Shown piece after piece: positions 1-7,720 of a DNA stretch of 64,000 nucleotides. Positions within the stretch are counted from its first letter, which is position 1. Each line of letters opens with the position of its first letter. Made by a program: the position numbers and the translations under genes. The notes below the pieces were generated by a model that saw only the letters and a program-made list of their open reading frames with translations, did not search any database and had not been told where the DNA came from. Source of the DNA: Acidobacteriota bacterium (GTDB lineage: Bacteria > Acidobacteriota > Terriglobia > Bryobacterales > Bryobacteraceae). Location of the stretch: NCBI GenBank assembly GCA_016213775.1, contig JACQZR010000088.1, forward strand, positions 24,876 to 88,875, written 5' to 3'.

Positions 1-584
1 GAGAATTGCATAGGCGGGCAAACTTCGTAGAAACCAGTATAGGGTGCGGGTTGCAGGATACCATTCGAGATGTCGAACTTCCGCAAGCCGTACGCCTGTG
101 CGTAAATCACCTTTCCCCCCGGATGCAGTGCGCTCCGTGTCCTGCCGTACTCCGAAGTCGAGGTCGAAGTCACCGTGCCCGTCGAAAGCTGCACGCCAAA
201 ATACGGCGGCTGGTACACATAATCAGCCGTCAGCACAATGTCCTGCAGCGTTGCCAGACTGGGAACCACATAAGTCCGCACGACAGTCGCCGTGGAAAGA
301 TTCACCAGCGTAATCAGCGCGTCATGACTCACCGCCGCCATCAACCCGCCCGGCGCTACGGATAACCCATTCGGAGCCTTTGACAGCGCAACTGTGCTGT
401 CCGTATTCGTTACTGGATTGTAGATATGTAGTAGGTTCGGCCCGGCCGAGACCATGATGATCCGGTCCAGCGGGGTGCTGTATTTGGCCTCGATCGGCCT
501 GAAGTTGAGAGTGTTCTGTCCGTATATTGGCGAAACTGCCAACAGTGCAAAACAGATTAGTAAATAAGAGAAAGATTTTCGCAT
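1..584 (-). CDS. Secreted beta-propeller-like protein, C-terminus cut by window edge
   Basis: An ATG-initiated frame on the minus strand runs without a stop to the window edge (about 194 codons seen). It begins MRKSFSYLLICFALLAVSPIYG, read here as a signal peptide (basic n-region, hydrophobic core, cleavage near Gly22-Gln23). The mature part has short repeats such as LLHIYNPVTNTDSTVALS and ALITLVNLSTATVVRTY, which resemble blades of YVTN/NHL-type beta-propellers. The protein is probably periplasmic or surface exposed. No catalytic motif is visible and the C-terminus is missing, so no function is assigned. It is divergent from the dgoD-like gene, with about 110 bp between the two starts. A long frame antisense to dgoD overlaps this region but shares no family features. 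Confidence 0.7.
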   Translation of the reverse strand, partial: MRKSFSYLLICFALLAVSPIYGQNTLNFRPIEAKYSTPLDRIIMVSAGPNLLHIYNPVTNTDSTVALSKAPNGLSVAPGGLMAAVSHDALITLVNLSTATVVRTYVVPSLATLQDIVLTADYVYQPPYFGVQLSTGTVTSTSTSEYGRTRSALHPGGKVIYAQAYGLRKFDISNGILQPAPYTGFYEVCPPMQF

Positions 585-696
585 AACGAATGCCGCCGTA
601 TAGCGTAGCACGCGGCAATACCTCACCGATAGCAGGCTTGCGCGTCCCCAACGCAACGCGATACAGTCGGTCTTTCCCAGTAGAGGAGTCTCCACC

Positions 697-1929
697 ATGA
701 ATCGCCGCAACATCATTCAATCCGTCATGGCCGCGGTTGGCATGACCATGTCCGCTGAAGCCGCGGCCCAGCAAGGCGCACCCGGACGCAACCCCAAGGA
801 TGCCCCCATCCAACCGAAGGACAAACTGCGTATCACCAGGCTCGAGATGATGCTCATCAAACCGCGCTGGCTCTTCCTCAAAGTGCACACCAACGCGGGC
901 ATCACGGGACTCGGCGAACCGATCACCGAAGGCCGCGCCATCACCTGCCGCGAAGCTGTCAAAGAGATCGAGCCCTACCTCATCGGCAAAGACCCGCGCG
1001 CCGTCGCCCACCACTGGCAGGCCATTTACCGTCACGCTTTCTACCGCGGCGGCCCAATCCTCACCAGCGCGCTCAGCGGGATCGACCAGGCGCTGTGGGA
1101 CATCAAAGGCAAGGCGCTCGGCGTGCCTGTCTACGAACTCCTCGGCGGGCCTACGCGCAACCGTGTCCGCGTTTACTCGCATGCCCGCACTCCCGAAGCC
1201 ATCAAGGCCGACAAGCAGCGCGGCTTCACGGCCTTCAAAACGGGACCCGCCAAGCGCCGCCCGGCCCGTTATGTGGAAAGCCCGGCCGAAGTCGCCTACG
1301 CCGCCGAGAAATTCAAGGAGTTGAAAGCCGCCGCGGGCGAGGATTGCGACATCGGCATCGACTTTCACGGCGCGATTTCGCCCGCTCACGCCAAAATGCT
1401 CATCAAAGCGTACGAACCGCTGAACCCTTACTTCATTGAAGAGCCCTGCCAGGCGCAAAACCACGACATTATGGCCGAAATCGCCCGTGGCACCCACCTG
1501 CCCATCGCCACCGGCGAACGTGTGTTCACCAAGTGGGGCTTCCGTGAAGTGCTCGAAAAGAAGGCCGCCACTATCCTGCAACCCGACCTCTGCCACGCGG
1601 GCGGCATCACGGAAGTGCGTATCATCGCGGGCATGGCCGAGGCCTACTACGCCACCGTCGCGCCGCACAATCCGCTCGGCCCTATCTCGCTCGCCGCCGG
1701 CGTACAGATTGCAGCCGCGATCCCGAACTTTCTCATCCAGGAACAGGTCAGCCTCGGCGAAGGCTACATCAAACAGCCATTCACCGTAAAAGATGGATAC
1801 CTCGATCTGCCCACCGCGCCCGGACTCGGCATCGAGCTGGATGAGAACAAGCTGGCCGACAAGATCGGTCACGACTGGCGCAACCCACAGACCTATGACG
1901 CCGACGACGGCAGTGTGGTGGACTGGTAG
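697..1929 (+). CDS. dgoD: Mandelate racemase/enolase-family dehydratase, D-galactonate dehydratase type
   Basis: This 410-residue enolase-superfamily protein probably dehydrates D-galactonate (or a related aldonate) to 2-keto-3-deoxygalactonate. Visible motifs are the IDFH strand (metal ligand Asp222, His224), FIEEP with Glu248/249, GER with Glu274, and APHNPLGP with catalytic His323. The tail DWRNP...VVDW matches the C-terminus of E. coli DgoD. Compared with DgoD it has about 40 extra N-terminal residues. These begin MNRRNIIQSVMAAVG and include an Ala-rich stretch, which suggests a Tat-like export signal; that is unusual for this enzyme. The start has a good Shine-Dalgarno (gtagaggag) 11 bp upstream. 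The aldolase gene follows 15 bp later, so the two are likely co-transcribed. Exact substrate specificity is inferred. Confidence 0.88.
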   Translation: MNRRNIIQSVMAAVGMTMSAEAAAQQGAPGRNPKDAPIQPKDKLRITRLEMMLIKPRWLFLKVHTNAGITGLGEPITEGRAITCREAVKEIEPYLIGKDPRAVAHHWQAIYRHAFYRGGPILTSALSGIDQALWDIKGKALGVPVYELLGGPTRNRVRVYSHARTPEAIKADKQRGFTAFKTGPAKRRPARYVESPAEVAYAAEKFKELKAAAGEDCDIGIDFHGAISPAHAKMLIKAYEPLNPYFIEEPCQAQNHDIMAEIARGTHLPIATGERVFTKWGFREVLEKKAATILQPDLCHAGGITEVRIIAGMAEAYYATVAPHNPLGPISLAAGVQIAAAIPNFLIQEQVSLGEGYIKQPFTVKDGYLDLPTAPGLGIELDENKLADKIGHDWRNPQTYDADDGSVVDW

Positions 1930-1944
1930 TTTAGGACTCCTTTC

Positions 1945-2601
1945 ATGAATAAGACAACGATTCTGAAGAACATTCTCGACATCGGGATAGTGCCCATCGT
2001 CCGTGCCTCATCATCAGAAGCCGCGCTCGCTGCTGTCGACGCCGTCTACGAAGGCGGCATCCGCGCCGTCGAGATCACCATGACCGTCCCCGGAGCCATC
2101 CACGCCCTGGAAACGGTGGCCGACAAGCTGGGCGACAAGATCACGCTCGGCGCGGGCACGGTGCTCGATCCCGAGACCTGCCGCGCCTGCTTCCTTGCCG
2201 GAGCGCAGTTCATCGTCACCCCGGCGTTGAAACTGGCTACGGTGGAGATGGCGCGCCGCTATTCCAAACCCATCATGCCCGGCGCACTCACGCCCACTGA
2301 GATCCTCACAGCCTGGGAGGCCGGCGCCGATTTCGTCAAAGTGTTCCCTTGCGGCAACATGGGTGGACCCAAGTACATCAAGGCTCTCAAAGGCCCGTTG
2401 CCGCATGTCGAGATGATTCCTACTGGTGGGGTGAACCTCGATACCGCCGGCGATTTCCTCAAGGCAGGCGCAGCCGCGGTTGCCGTGGGCGGCGAACTGG
2501 TGGATGCCAAATCCCTGAAGGACAAAACTTACGACGTGATTGTCGAGCGGGCGAAGCTTTATCTCACGGCCATTGCAAAAGCCCGCTCCGAAATGGCATG
2601 A
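1945..2601 (+). CDS. eda: 2-dehydro-3-deoxy-phosphogluconate/galactonate aldolase
   Basis: This class I aldolase of the KDPG/KHG family (218 residues, normal length) cleaves 2-keto-3-deoxy-6-phosphogluconate or -galactonate to pyruvate and glyceraldehyde 3-phosphate in the cytoplasm. Family motifs present are VPIVR near residue 16, VEIT with Glu43, LGAGTVL at 68-74, and FVKVFP with the Schiff-base Lys132. GG(V/I) follows at 161-163. It has no signal peptide, unlike the neighbouring dehydratase. No 2-keto-3-deoxygalactonate kinase is adjacent, so the phosphorylation step must be encoded elsewhere. Whether it prefers the gluco or galacto substrate cannot be read from the sequence; the neighbour argues for dgoA-like use. 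Confidence 0.9.
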   Translation: MNKTTILKNILDIGIVPIVRASSSEAALAAVDAVYEGGIRAVEITMTVPGAIHALETVADKLGDKITLGAGTVLDPETCRACFLAGAQFIVTPALKLATVEMARRYSKPIMPGALTPTEILTAWEAGADFVKVFPCGNMGGPKYIKALKGPLPHVEMIPTGGVNLDTAGDFLKAGAAAVAVGGELVDAKSLKDKTYDVIVERAKLYLTAIAKARSEMA

Positions 2602-2939
2602 CCGGCCACGAGCGCATCGACCAGCGCAGCATCGCGATGCATCGCGCCATCGCGGAGAAGCTGCTTGCCAACCCCGGGCTGCTAAACGTGGCGAAGGAGA
2701 ACCTGGAGCGCTGGATGCCCACATCCGGACGCTCTCGTCCCTACATGGACGCGTGGCGGGAGATTCTTTCCATGCCCTTGGAGGATATCGCACGGATGAT
2801 CCAGGAGGACACGGAGCGGATGCGTGCATTGCGGCAATGCTCGCCTTTTGCCGGATCTCTGACCCCTCGTGAGCGAGGTGACATCTATGACGCGTTCGCA
2901 GTTAGAGCACATCATTCGAGCAGCGGGAGTGATCGCTGA
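2598..2939 (+). CDS. Small helical protein paired with a DUF6036-type nucleotidyltransferase
   Basis: The ATG overlaps the aldolase stop (ATGA), giving 113 residues, mostly predicted helix. Recognisable segments are NLERWMPTSGRSRPYMDAW, LEDIARMIQEDTERM, and a C-terminal LRQCSPFAG...LTPRER block. From memory, this block recurs in short proteins encoded directly in front of DUF6036 nucleotidyltransferase genes in many bacteria. The 3' end overlaps the next gene by 53 bp in another frame. That arrangement is typical of toxin-antitoxin-like cassettes. No known fold or activity is assigned. An antitoxin or partner role is inferred only from the coupling. Confidence 0.7.
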   Translation: MTGHERIDQRSIAMHRAIAEKLLANPGLLNVAKENLERWMPTSGRSRPYMDAWREILSMPLEDIARMIQEDTERMRALRQCSPFAGSLTPRERGDIYDAFAVRAHHSSSGSDR

Positions 2940-3417
2940 CGACAACGATGTCATCATCATTGGGAGTCAGGCGGTGCTCGGGCAGTTCCCTGAAGCGCCA
3001 CCGGAATTACTCGCCTCAATCGAAGCGGACATCTACCCCCGCACGTTCCCGCAGCGTTCTGAAATGATCGATGTCGCTATCGGCGAGGGTTCGAAGTTTG
3101 AAGTCACGTTTGGCTACTACGCCCACGGCATTGGTCCGGAAACCGCCATCCTCCCTGAAGGCTGGGAGTCCCGCCTCATCCCCATTGACAACGAGAACAC
3201 CCGCCACATCCGCGGCTGGTGCCTGGAGGTTCACGACCTCGCCATTTCCAAGCACGTCGCCGGTCGCGAGAAGGACCTCCACTTCAACGCCGCCCTCGTC
3301 CGCCACGGCATGGTCCAACGCGGCATGTTGCTCCATCGCCTTGCAGCCACCACGATCGCCCCCGAACTCCGCGCCATAGTCACCACTCGTATCGAAGCTA
3401 TGTATGCTAGTACCTGA
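2887..3417 (+). CDS. DUF6036-like nucleotidyltransferase
   Basis: The ATG at 2887 is preferred because GAGGTG lies 6 bp upstream; an in-frame GTG at 2869 would add six residues. The 176-residue protein has the minimal nucleotidyltransferase signature: a GSQAVL motif at 26-31 after a hydrophobic strand, then an acidic EADIYP motif at 46-51. C-terminal motifs include LEVHDLAISKHVAGREKD, as seen in DUF6036 proteins. By family analogy (MenT/AbiEii-type enzymes) it might transfer nucleotides to RNA or protein, possibly as the toxic member of a pair with the preceding small gene. It sits two bases before the sulfatase start, so it appears inserted in, or part of, a sugar-degradation operon. Confidence 0.72.
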   Translation: MTRSQLEHIIRAAGVIADDNDVIIIGSQAVLGQFPEAPPELLASIEADIYPRTFPQRSEMIDVAIGEGSKFEVTFGYYAHGIGPETAILPEGWESRLIPIDNENTRHIRGWCLEVHDLAISKHVAGREKDLHFNAALVRHGMVQRGMLLHRLAATTIAPELRAIVTTRIEAMYAST

Positions 3418-3419
3418 TC

Positions 3420-5252
3420 ATGCGTAGACGTCAATTCCTCGGCGGCCTTGCAGCCGCATCCACCGTCACCGCCCAGCCGGCCCGCCCCAACATTCTGTGG
3501 ATCACCTGCGAAGACATGAGCCCTAACCTGGGCTGCTATGGCGACAGCTACGCCAATACGCCGAACATCGATGAATTCGCCAAACGCAGTCTTCGTTATC
3601 TGCACGCCTGGTCCAACGCACCCGTTTGCGCGCCGGCCCGCACCACCATCATCTCCGGCATGTACCCGCCCTCCACTGGCGCCGAGCATATGCGTTCCAA
3701 TACGCATCTGGCACCGTCGCAGAAGATGTATCCGGTCTACCTCCGCGAAGCCGGCTACTACTGCACCAACAACGTCAAGGAGGACTACAACCTCGCACAC
3801 ACCGGCAAGGTGTGGGACGAATCGAGCAACAAGGCCCACTGGCGCAATCGCAAACCGGGCCAGCCCTTCTTCGCCATCTTCAACAACGTCATTACCCACG
3901 AAAGCCAGATCCGGCGCCGCCCGCACACCCTCACCCACGACCCCGCAAAAGCGCGCATCCCCGCCTATCACCCCGACACTCCCGAAACGCGCCACGATTG
4001 GGCCCAATACTACGACAACATCACCACCATGGACAAATGGGCCGGCGGTCTTCTCGCCGATCTGAAGAAGGACGGCCTCGAGCAGGACACCATCATCTTC
4101 TTTTACGGCGACCACGGTTCCGGCATGCCGCGCGGCAAGCGCTGGCCCTTCAACAGCGGCCTCCAGGTTCCCCTGCTGATTCACGTCCCCGAGAAGTGGC
4201 GCTCGCTCGCACCCAAGGATTACGCTCCCGGCGGCACCACCGGCCGCCTCGTATCATTCGTCGATCTCGGCGCCACCCTGCTCAGCCTCGCCGGAATCGC
4301 CAAGCCCTCTTACTATCAGGGCCACGCGTTCCTCGGTGCGCATGCTGCTCCCGAACAGCCTTACGTCTACGGCTTCCGCGGACGCATGGATGAGCGCTAC
4401 GACATGGTCCGGTCCGTTCGGGACAAGCGCTACGTCTACATCCGCAATTTCATGCCGCACCGCATCTACGGCCAGTACATCGACTACATGTTCCAGACGC
4501 CAACCACCGCGAAATGGCGTCAGTTATACGACCAGGGCAAGCTCAACGACGCGCAGCGCAAGTTCTGGGAGCGCAAGCCCGCTGAGGAGTTATACGATCT
4601 CACCACCGATCGCGACGAAGTGAAGAACCTCGCCGAATTGCCCGAGCACAAGAAGACCGTCGAGCGCATGCGCAAAGCCCAGCAGGATCTCGCCGTGCAA
4701 ATCCGCGACGTCGGCTTCCTGCCTGAGGACGAGATTCATCGCCGCGCCGGCTCCGATGCGCCTTACACGATGGGCCACGACATTGCCCGTTTTGATGCGC
4801 GCAAAATCATCGCCGCCGCCGACGCCGCCACTCGCTCACCGAAAGCCGCGAACCTTTTGAAGCTGATTGCCGACCCCGATAACGGAGTCCGTTACTGGGG
4901 CGCAACCGGGTTCCTTGTCGCCGGAGAACCCGCCGCCAAACCCAACCTCGCCGCCGTGGAAAAGCTGCTTGGCGATGACTGCGCTTCCGTGAGGATCGTG
5001 GCCGCCGAAGTGGTTGCCACTTTCGGAGAAGAGCCGCAGCGCCGCAAGGCAATGGAGGTCCTGCTCACCTACGCCGACGTTCAGAAGAACGGTTACTTTC
5101 TCGCCACGCAGGCCATGAACGCCGTCGACAACCTCGGCCCCAAAGTGGCCACCTACAAGGACCGTGTCGCCAAGCTCCCGCGCGATGCCGCATCCGTCGA
5201 TCAGCGCGTCAAGGCCAACCTCGGCAACCTCATCGATCACTTCTCGAAATAG
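3420..5252 (+). CDS. Exported sulfatase with C-terminal HEAT-like repeats
   Basis: This 610-residue arylsulfatase-superfamily enzyme hydrolyses sulfate esters or N-sulfates, probably of polysaccharides, outside the cytoplasm. It starts MRRRQFLGGLAAAS, a twin-arginine-type signal. The core begins with PNILWITCEDMSPNLGCYG, whose Asp is a metal ligand. The formylglycine motif CAPAR lies at 70-74, inside PVCAPARTTIISGMYP. The FYGDHG segment supplies further metal ligands. After about residue 460, alanine-rich helical repeats (NGVRYWGATGFLVAGEP, SVRIVAAEVVATFG) look like HEAT repeats, an extension common in acidobacterial and planctomycete sulfatases. The fold resembles heparan N-sulfatase relatives; the true substrate is unknown. 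Maturation needs a formylglycine-generating enzyme, not in this window. Confidence 0.9.
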   Translation: MRRRQFLGGLAAASTVTAQPARPNILWITCEDMSPNLGCYGDSYANTPNIDEFAKRSLRYLHAWSNAPVCAPARTTIISGMYPPSTGAEHMRSNTHLAPSQKMYPVYLREAGYYCTNNVKEDYNLAHTGKVWDESSNKAHWRNRKPGQPFFAIFNNVITHESQIRRRPHTLTHDPAKARIPAYHPDTPETRHDWAQYYDNITTMDKWAGGLLADLKKDGLEQDTIIFFYGDHGSGMPRGKRWPFNSGLQVPLLIHVPEKWRSLAPKDYAPGGTTGRLVSFVDLGATLLSLAGIAKPSYYQGHAFLGAHAAPEQPYVYGFRGRMDERYDMVRSVRDKRYVYIRNFMPHRIYGQYIDYMFQTPTTAKWRQLYDQGKLNDAQRKFWERKPAEELYDLTTDRDEVKNLAELPEHKKTVERMRKAQQDLAVQIRDVGFLPEDEIHRRAGSDAPYTMGHDIARFDARKIIAAADAATRSPKAANLLKLIADPDNGVRYWGATGFLVAGEPAAKPNLAAVEKLLGDDCASVRIVAAEVVATFGEEPQRRKAMEVLLTYADVQKNGYFLATQAMNAVDNLGPKVATYKDRVAKLPRDAASVDQRVKANLGNLIDHFSK

Positions 5253-5846
5253 CTACAACAGTTTGTCAATTCGAATCAACTCATCGGGCGCAGCCAGCGG
5301 TGAGACTGGCTCGTTCTCCGCATACGCCAGCACTGAGGTGTATTTCCCGTCGGCCGGTTCACGGTGAACGATCATCCGACGGCTCTGCACATCCAGCACC
5401 CAATATTCAGGAATCAACGCCCGCGCATACAGTCCCGCTTTCCGGCGCAGAGCGAACCCGAGAGTGGAATCGGCTACTTCAACGAGCAGGCGTATGTCAG
5501 CCGGAACGATGCCTTCTCGTTGTCCCTCCACAGAGAACGTGAGGACCACCGCATCGGGCTGAGGCTCATTCGTAGGATTGTCCTCCGGAGAGACGTCGAT
5601 CGCCGTCTCTTGCATCACGAACTCGTGACCGAACACGCGACCCAACCGCAGTACCAACCGCCGAAGAACGCTATCGTGGCGGTAATGCTTCGTCATACCA
5701 ATTAACTCCCCCTCGATCAGTTCATAACGCTCGATGTCTACAACACCGGCGTCCAGGAGGGAATGGCACTCCTCGCGCGTCCACCTCTTCCGGCGAGGCG
5801 GTTCCGTGAATTCACTCTGCAACGGTTCAATCATTGTGACCGGCAT
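5253..5846 (-). CDS. Uma2 family (DUF820) putative restriction-endonuclease-like protein
   Basis: This 197-residue protein of the Uma2/DUF820 family has a PD-(D/E)xK nuclease-like fold. Visible signatures are the N-terminal WTREECHSLLDAG...YELIEGELI block, EPQPDAVVL, RLLVEVADSTL and KAGLYARALIPEYWVLD; the acidic residues and Lys form the presumed active site. ATG 5846 has AGGA just upstream, and a second ATG at 5834 is possible. It is convergent with the sulfatase gene with no spacer and divergent from the DinB gene. Its biological function is not established. A homologue lies at 6448-7020 on the same strand. These proteins multiply in cyanobacteria and Acidobacteria. Confidence 0.85.
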   Translation of the reverse strand: MPVTMIEPLQSEFTEPPRRKRWTREECHSLLDAGVVDIERYELIEGELIGMTKHYRHDSVLRRLVLRLGRVFGHEFVMQETAIDVSPEDNPTNEPQPDAVVLTFSVEGQREGIVPADIRLLVEVADSTLGFALRRKAGLYARALIPEYWVLDVQSRRMIVHREPADGKYTSVLAYAENEPVSPLAAPDELIRIDKLL

Positions 5847-5931
5847 AGTCCTATTATTTTACATCCACCCCTCTAAAATTTGTTCGCTTTTTGTTCGCTC
5901 ATGAGTTATCCTGAAAACTCAAGGAGACACC

Positions 5932-6444
5932 ATGTCCATCAGCGCATCTTTACTCCCGGAGTTCGACCAGGAAATGGCGAACACCCGCAAGACTCTCGAA
6001 CGCGTCCCCACCGACAAGTTCACCTACAAACCGCACCCCAAATCCGGCGAGATGATCTGGCTCGCCGGTCACGTCGCCAACCTTCTGAGTTGGGCGACCA
6101 TGACCATGACCACCACGGAGCTGGATCTCTCTCCCGACGGCAAGCCGTATACACCACCTCCCTCACCCGCCACCGCCGAAGAGCTGCTCGCGCTGTTCGA
6201 CACCAATCGTGACAAAGCCCGCGCCGCCATTGCCGCTGCTGCCGACGACGATTACATGATCGGCTGGTCCCTGTTAATGACCGGTAAGACGCTCTTCACA
6301 ATGCCGCGCATCGCCGTCCTGCGCTCCTTCGTGATCAACCATATGATCCATCACCGCGCGCAGCTCACCATGTATCTCCGGCTCAACGATATCGCGGTGC
6401 CGGCGCTGTACGGCCCGTCCGCCGATGAAGGGCAGATGGGCTAA
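5932..6444 (+). CDS. DinB family / DUF1569-like four-helix protein
   Basis: This 170-residue protein resembles DinB/YfiT-like metal-binding four-helix bundles. Three histidines in family positions are visible: WLAGHVANLL near residue 45, and FVINHMIHHRAQL near 125-137 (INHMIHHR carries the last two metal ligands). Members include thiol-dependent S-transferases and damage-inducible proteins; no specific substrate can be assigned. The start ATG follows AAGGAGA by 5 bp. It stands alone between two Uma2 genes on the opposite strand. The upstream spacer carries a tandem tttgttcgct repeat (about 5877-5898) of unknown meaning. Confidence 0.82.
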   Translation: MSISASLLPEFDQEMANTRKTLERVPTDKFTYKPHPKSGEMIWLAGHVANLLSWATMTMTTTELDLSPDGKPYTPPPSPATAEELLALFDTNRDKARAAIAAAADDDYMIGWSLLMTGKTLFTMPRIAVLRSFVINHMIHHRAQLTMYLRLNDIAVPALYGPSADEGQMG

Positions 6445-6447
6445 ACG

Positions 6448-7020
6448 CTACAGCAGATCCGCAACCGGGAGCGAAGCCTCCGGAGCCGCCAGCGGCGAAA
6501 CCGCCTCGTGCTCCAGGTAGGCTTCCACCAATCCGTACTGGCCGTTCGACGGGGAGCGGTGCACAATCATGCGCCGCCCCTGCGGGTCCAGAACCCAGTA
6601 GTCCGCAATGCCGGCCCGCGCGTACAACCCCGCCTTCGTGTTCAGGTACAACTCCAGAAACTCTTCCGCCACTTCCACTAGCAGGCGCACATGCGAAGGA
6701 TTCAAATGCTCCTCGTCCTTCATCTCGAAGATCGACCGCGTCAACACTACGACATCCGGATCCGGCCAATTGGCGACGCTATCCTCAGGCGCAACATCCA
6801 TCGACATGTACTGCATCACAAAATCACGCCCGAAGACATCGCCCAGCCGCTCGACGAGGATTTGTATCCGCCGCACGAATTTCATCGGTTTCGGAGTGCG
6901 TATGATGTCGCCGTCGATCAGCTCATACGGCTTCAGATCGGCGATCCCTTTGTCGACGATGATTTCGCATTCGGCGCGGGTCCATTTCTTCGCGTGGGGA
7001 TGGCGCATGGATTCTCCCAT
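6448..7020 (-). CDS. Uma2 family (DUF820) putative endonuclease-like protein, second copy
   Basis: About 190 residues with the same Uma2 layout as the gene at 5253-5846: WTRAECEIIVDKG, YELIDGDII, WPDPDVVVLT, RLLVEVAEEFLELYLNTKAG and YARAGIADYWVLD. Possible starts are ATG 7020, ATG 7008 (with GGGAGA 4 bp upstream), or TTG 7038, which would overlap the glycosylase stop; the two ATGs are more plausible. It is directly downstream of the uracil-DNA glycosylase gene (stop at 7025-7027) on the same strand, so probably read through from it. It is convergent with the DinB gene, 3 bp away. Function is unknown; a nuclease fold is inferred from the family. Confidence 0.83.
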   Translation of the reverse strand: MGESMRHPHAKKWTRAECEIIVDKGIADLKPYELIDGDIIRTPKPMKFVRRIQILVERLGDVFGRDFVMQYMSMDVAPEDSVANWPDPDVVVLTRSIFEMKDEEHLNPSHVRLLVEVAEEFLELYLNTKAGLYARAGIADYWVLDPQGRRMIVHRSPSNGQYGLVEAYLEHEAVSPLAAPEASLPVADLL

Positions 7021-7024
7021 TCCC

Positions 7025-7720
7025 TTATTCTCCGTCAATCAGCCGCCGCGCTCGCAGAAACACCTCCAGCAGCATCGGCCGCGTCAGCCGTCCCGTGCTC
7101 GTGTTCTGCTGGCTCGGATGATAACTCCCGATCAGCACCGGCAGCCCGTCGCCCAGCGCATGCGCCACATTATGCCCGAACGCAAACCCTCCTTTCCGTT
7201 CGATCCGCCCCTGGTCCGCCAGCACGGACAGAAACGTATCAAAACCGATCCGTCCAAGCGCCACAACCACCCGAACATTCTTCAGCAGCCGCAGCTCGCG
7301 CTCCGCAAACGGACGGCAGTTGCGCAACTCTTCCGGCGTTGGCTTGTTGTCCGGCGGAGCGCAATGCGCCGACGCCAGTATATACGCGTCGTGCAGCGTG
7401 AGCCCGTCCTCACGCGACACACTCGACGGCTGCGAAGCAAACCCCGCCTCGTGCATCACGTCATAAAGAAGATCGCCGGAGGAATCACCTGTGAACATCC
7501 TCCCCGTCCGATTCGCCCCATGCGCGCCCGGCGCCAGCCCCACCAGTAGCAACCGCGCCTGCGGATCGCCGAACGAAGGTACGGGCTTGCCCCAATACTG
7601 CTGATCCCGATACGCCCGCCGCTTCACCTGCGCCACCATCCGGCAATGCGCAATCAATCGCGGGCAGCGCTCGCACGCCACAATGTCGCGCTGCAGGATA
7701 GGCAGCGAATCCCGGTTCAC
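7025..7720 (-). CDS. Uracil-DNA glycosylase family 5 (UdgB-like), Fe-S type
   Basis: This 231-residue glycosylase removes uracil (and probably hypoxanthine or other deaminated bases) from DNA as the first step of base excision repair. Motif A is GLAPGAHG at 61-68; it lacks a polar catalytic residue at the family 1 position, as is typical of family 5. Motif B is HPSQQNTSTG at 201-210. Cysteines C16, C19, C120 and C135 fit the 4Fe-4S cluster of this family. Translation starts with GTG at 7720, whose first base overlaps the TAG stop of the upstream metallohydrolase gene, implying translational coupling. It is co-directional with the Uma2 gene downstream. Confidence 0.92.
   Translation of the reverse strand: MNRDSLPILQRDIVACERCPRLIAHCRMVAQVKRRAYRDQQYWGKPVPSFGDPQARLLLVGLAPGAHGANRTGRMFTGDSSGDLLYDVMHEAGFASQPSSVSREDGLTLHDAYILASAHCAPPDNKPTPEELRNCRPFAERELRLLKNVRVVVALGRIGFDTFLSVLADQGRIERKGGFAFGHNVAHALGDGLPVLIGSYHPSQQNTSTGRLTRPMLLEVFLRARRLIDGE

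Noticed and set aside
322..1872. Long open frame antisense to the dgoD-like gene
   Set aside because: The sense strand carries all enolase-superfamily motifs; the antisense product resembles nothing.
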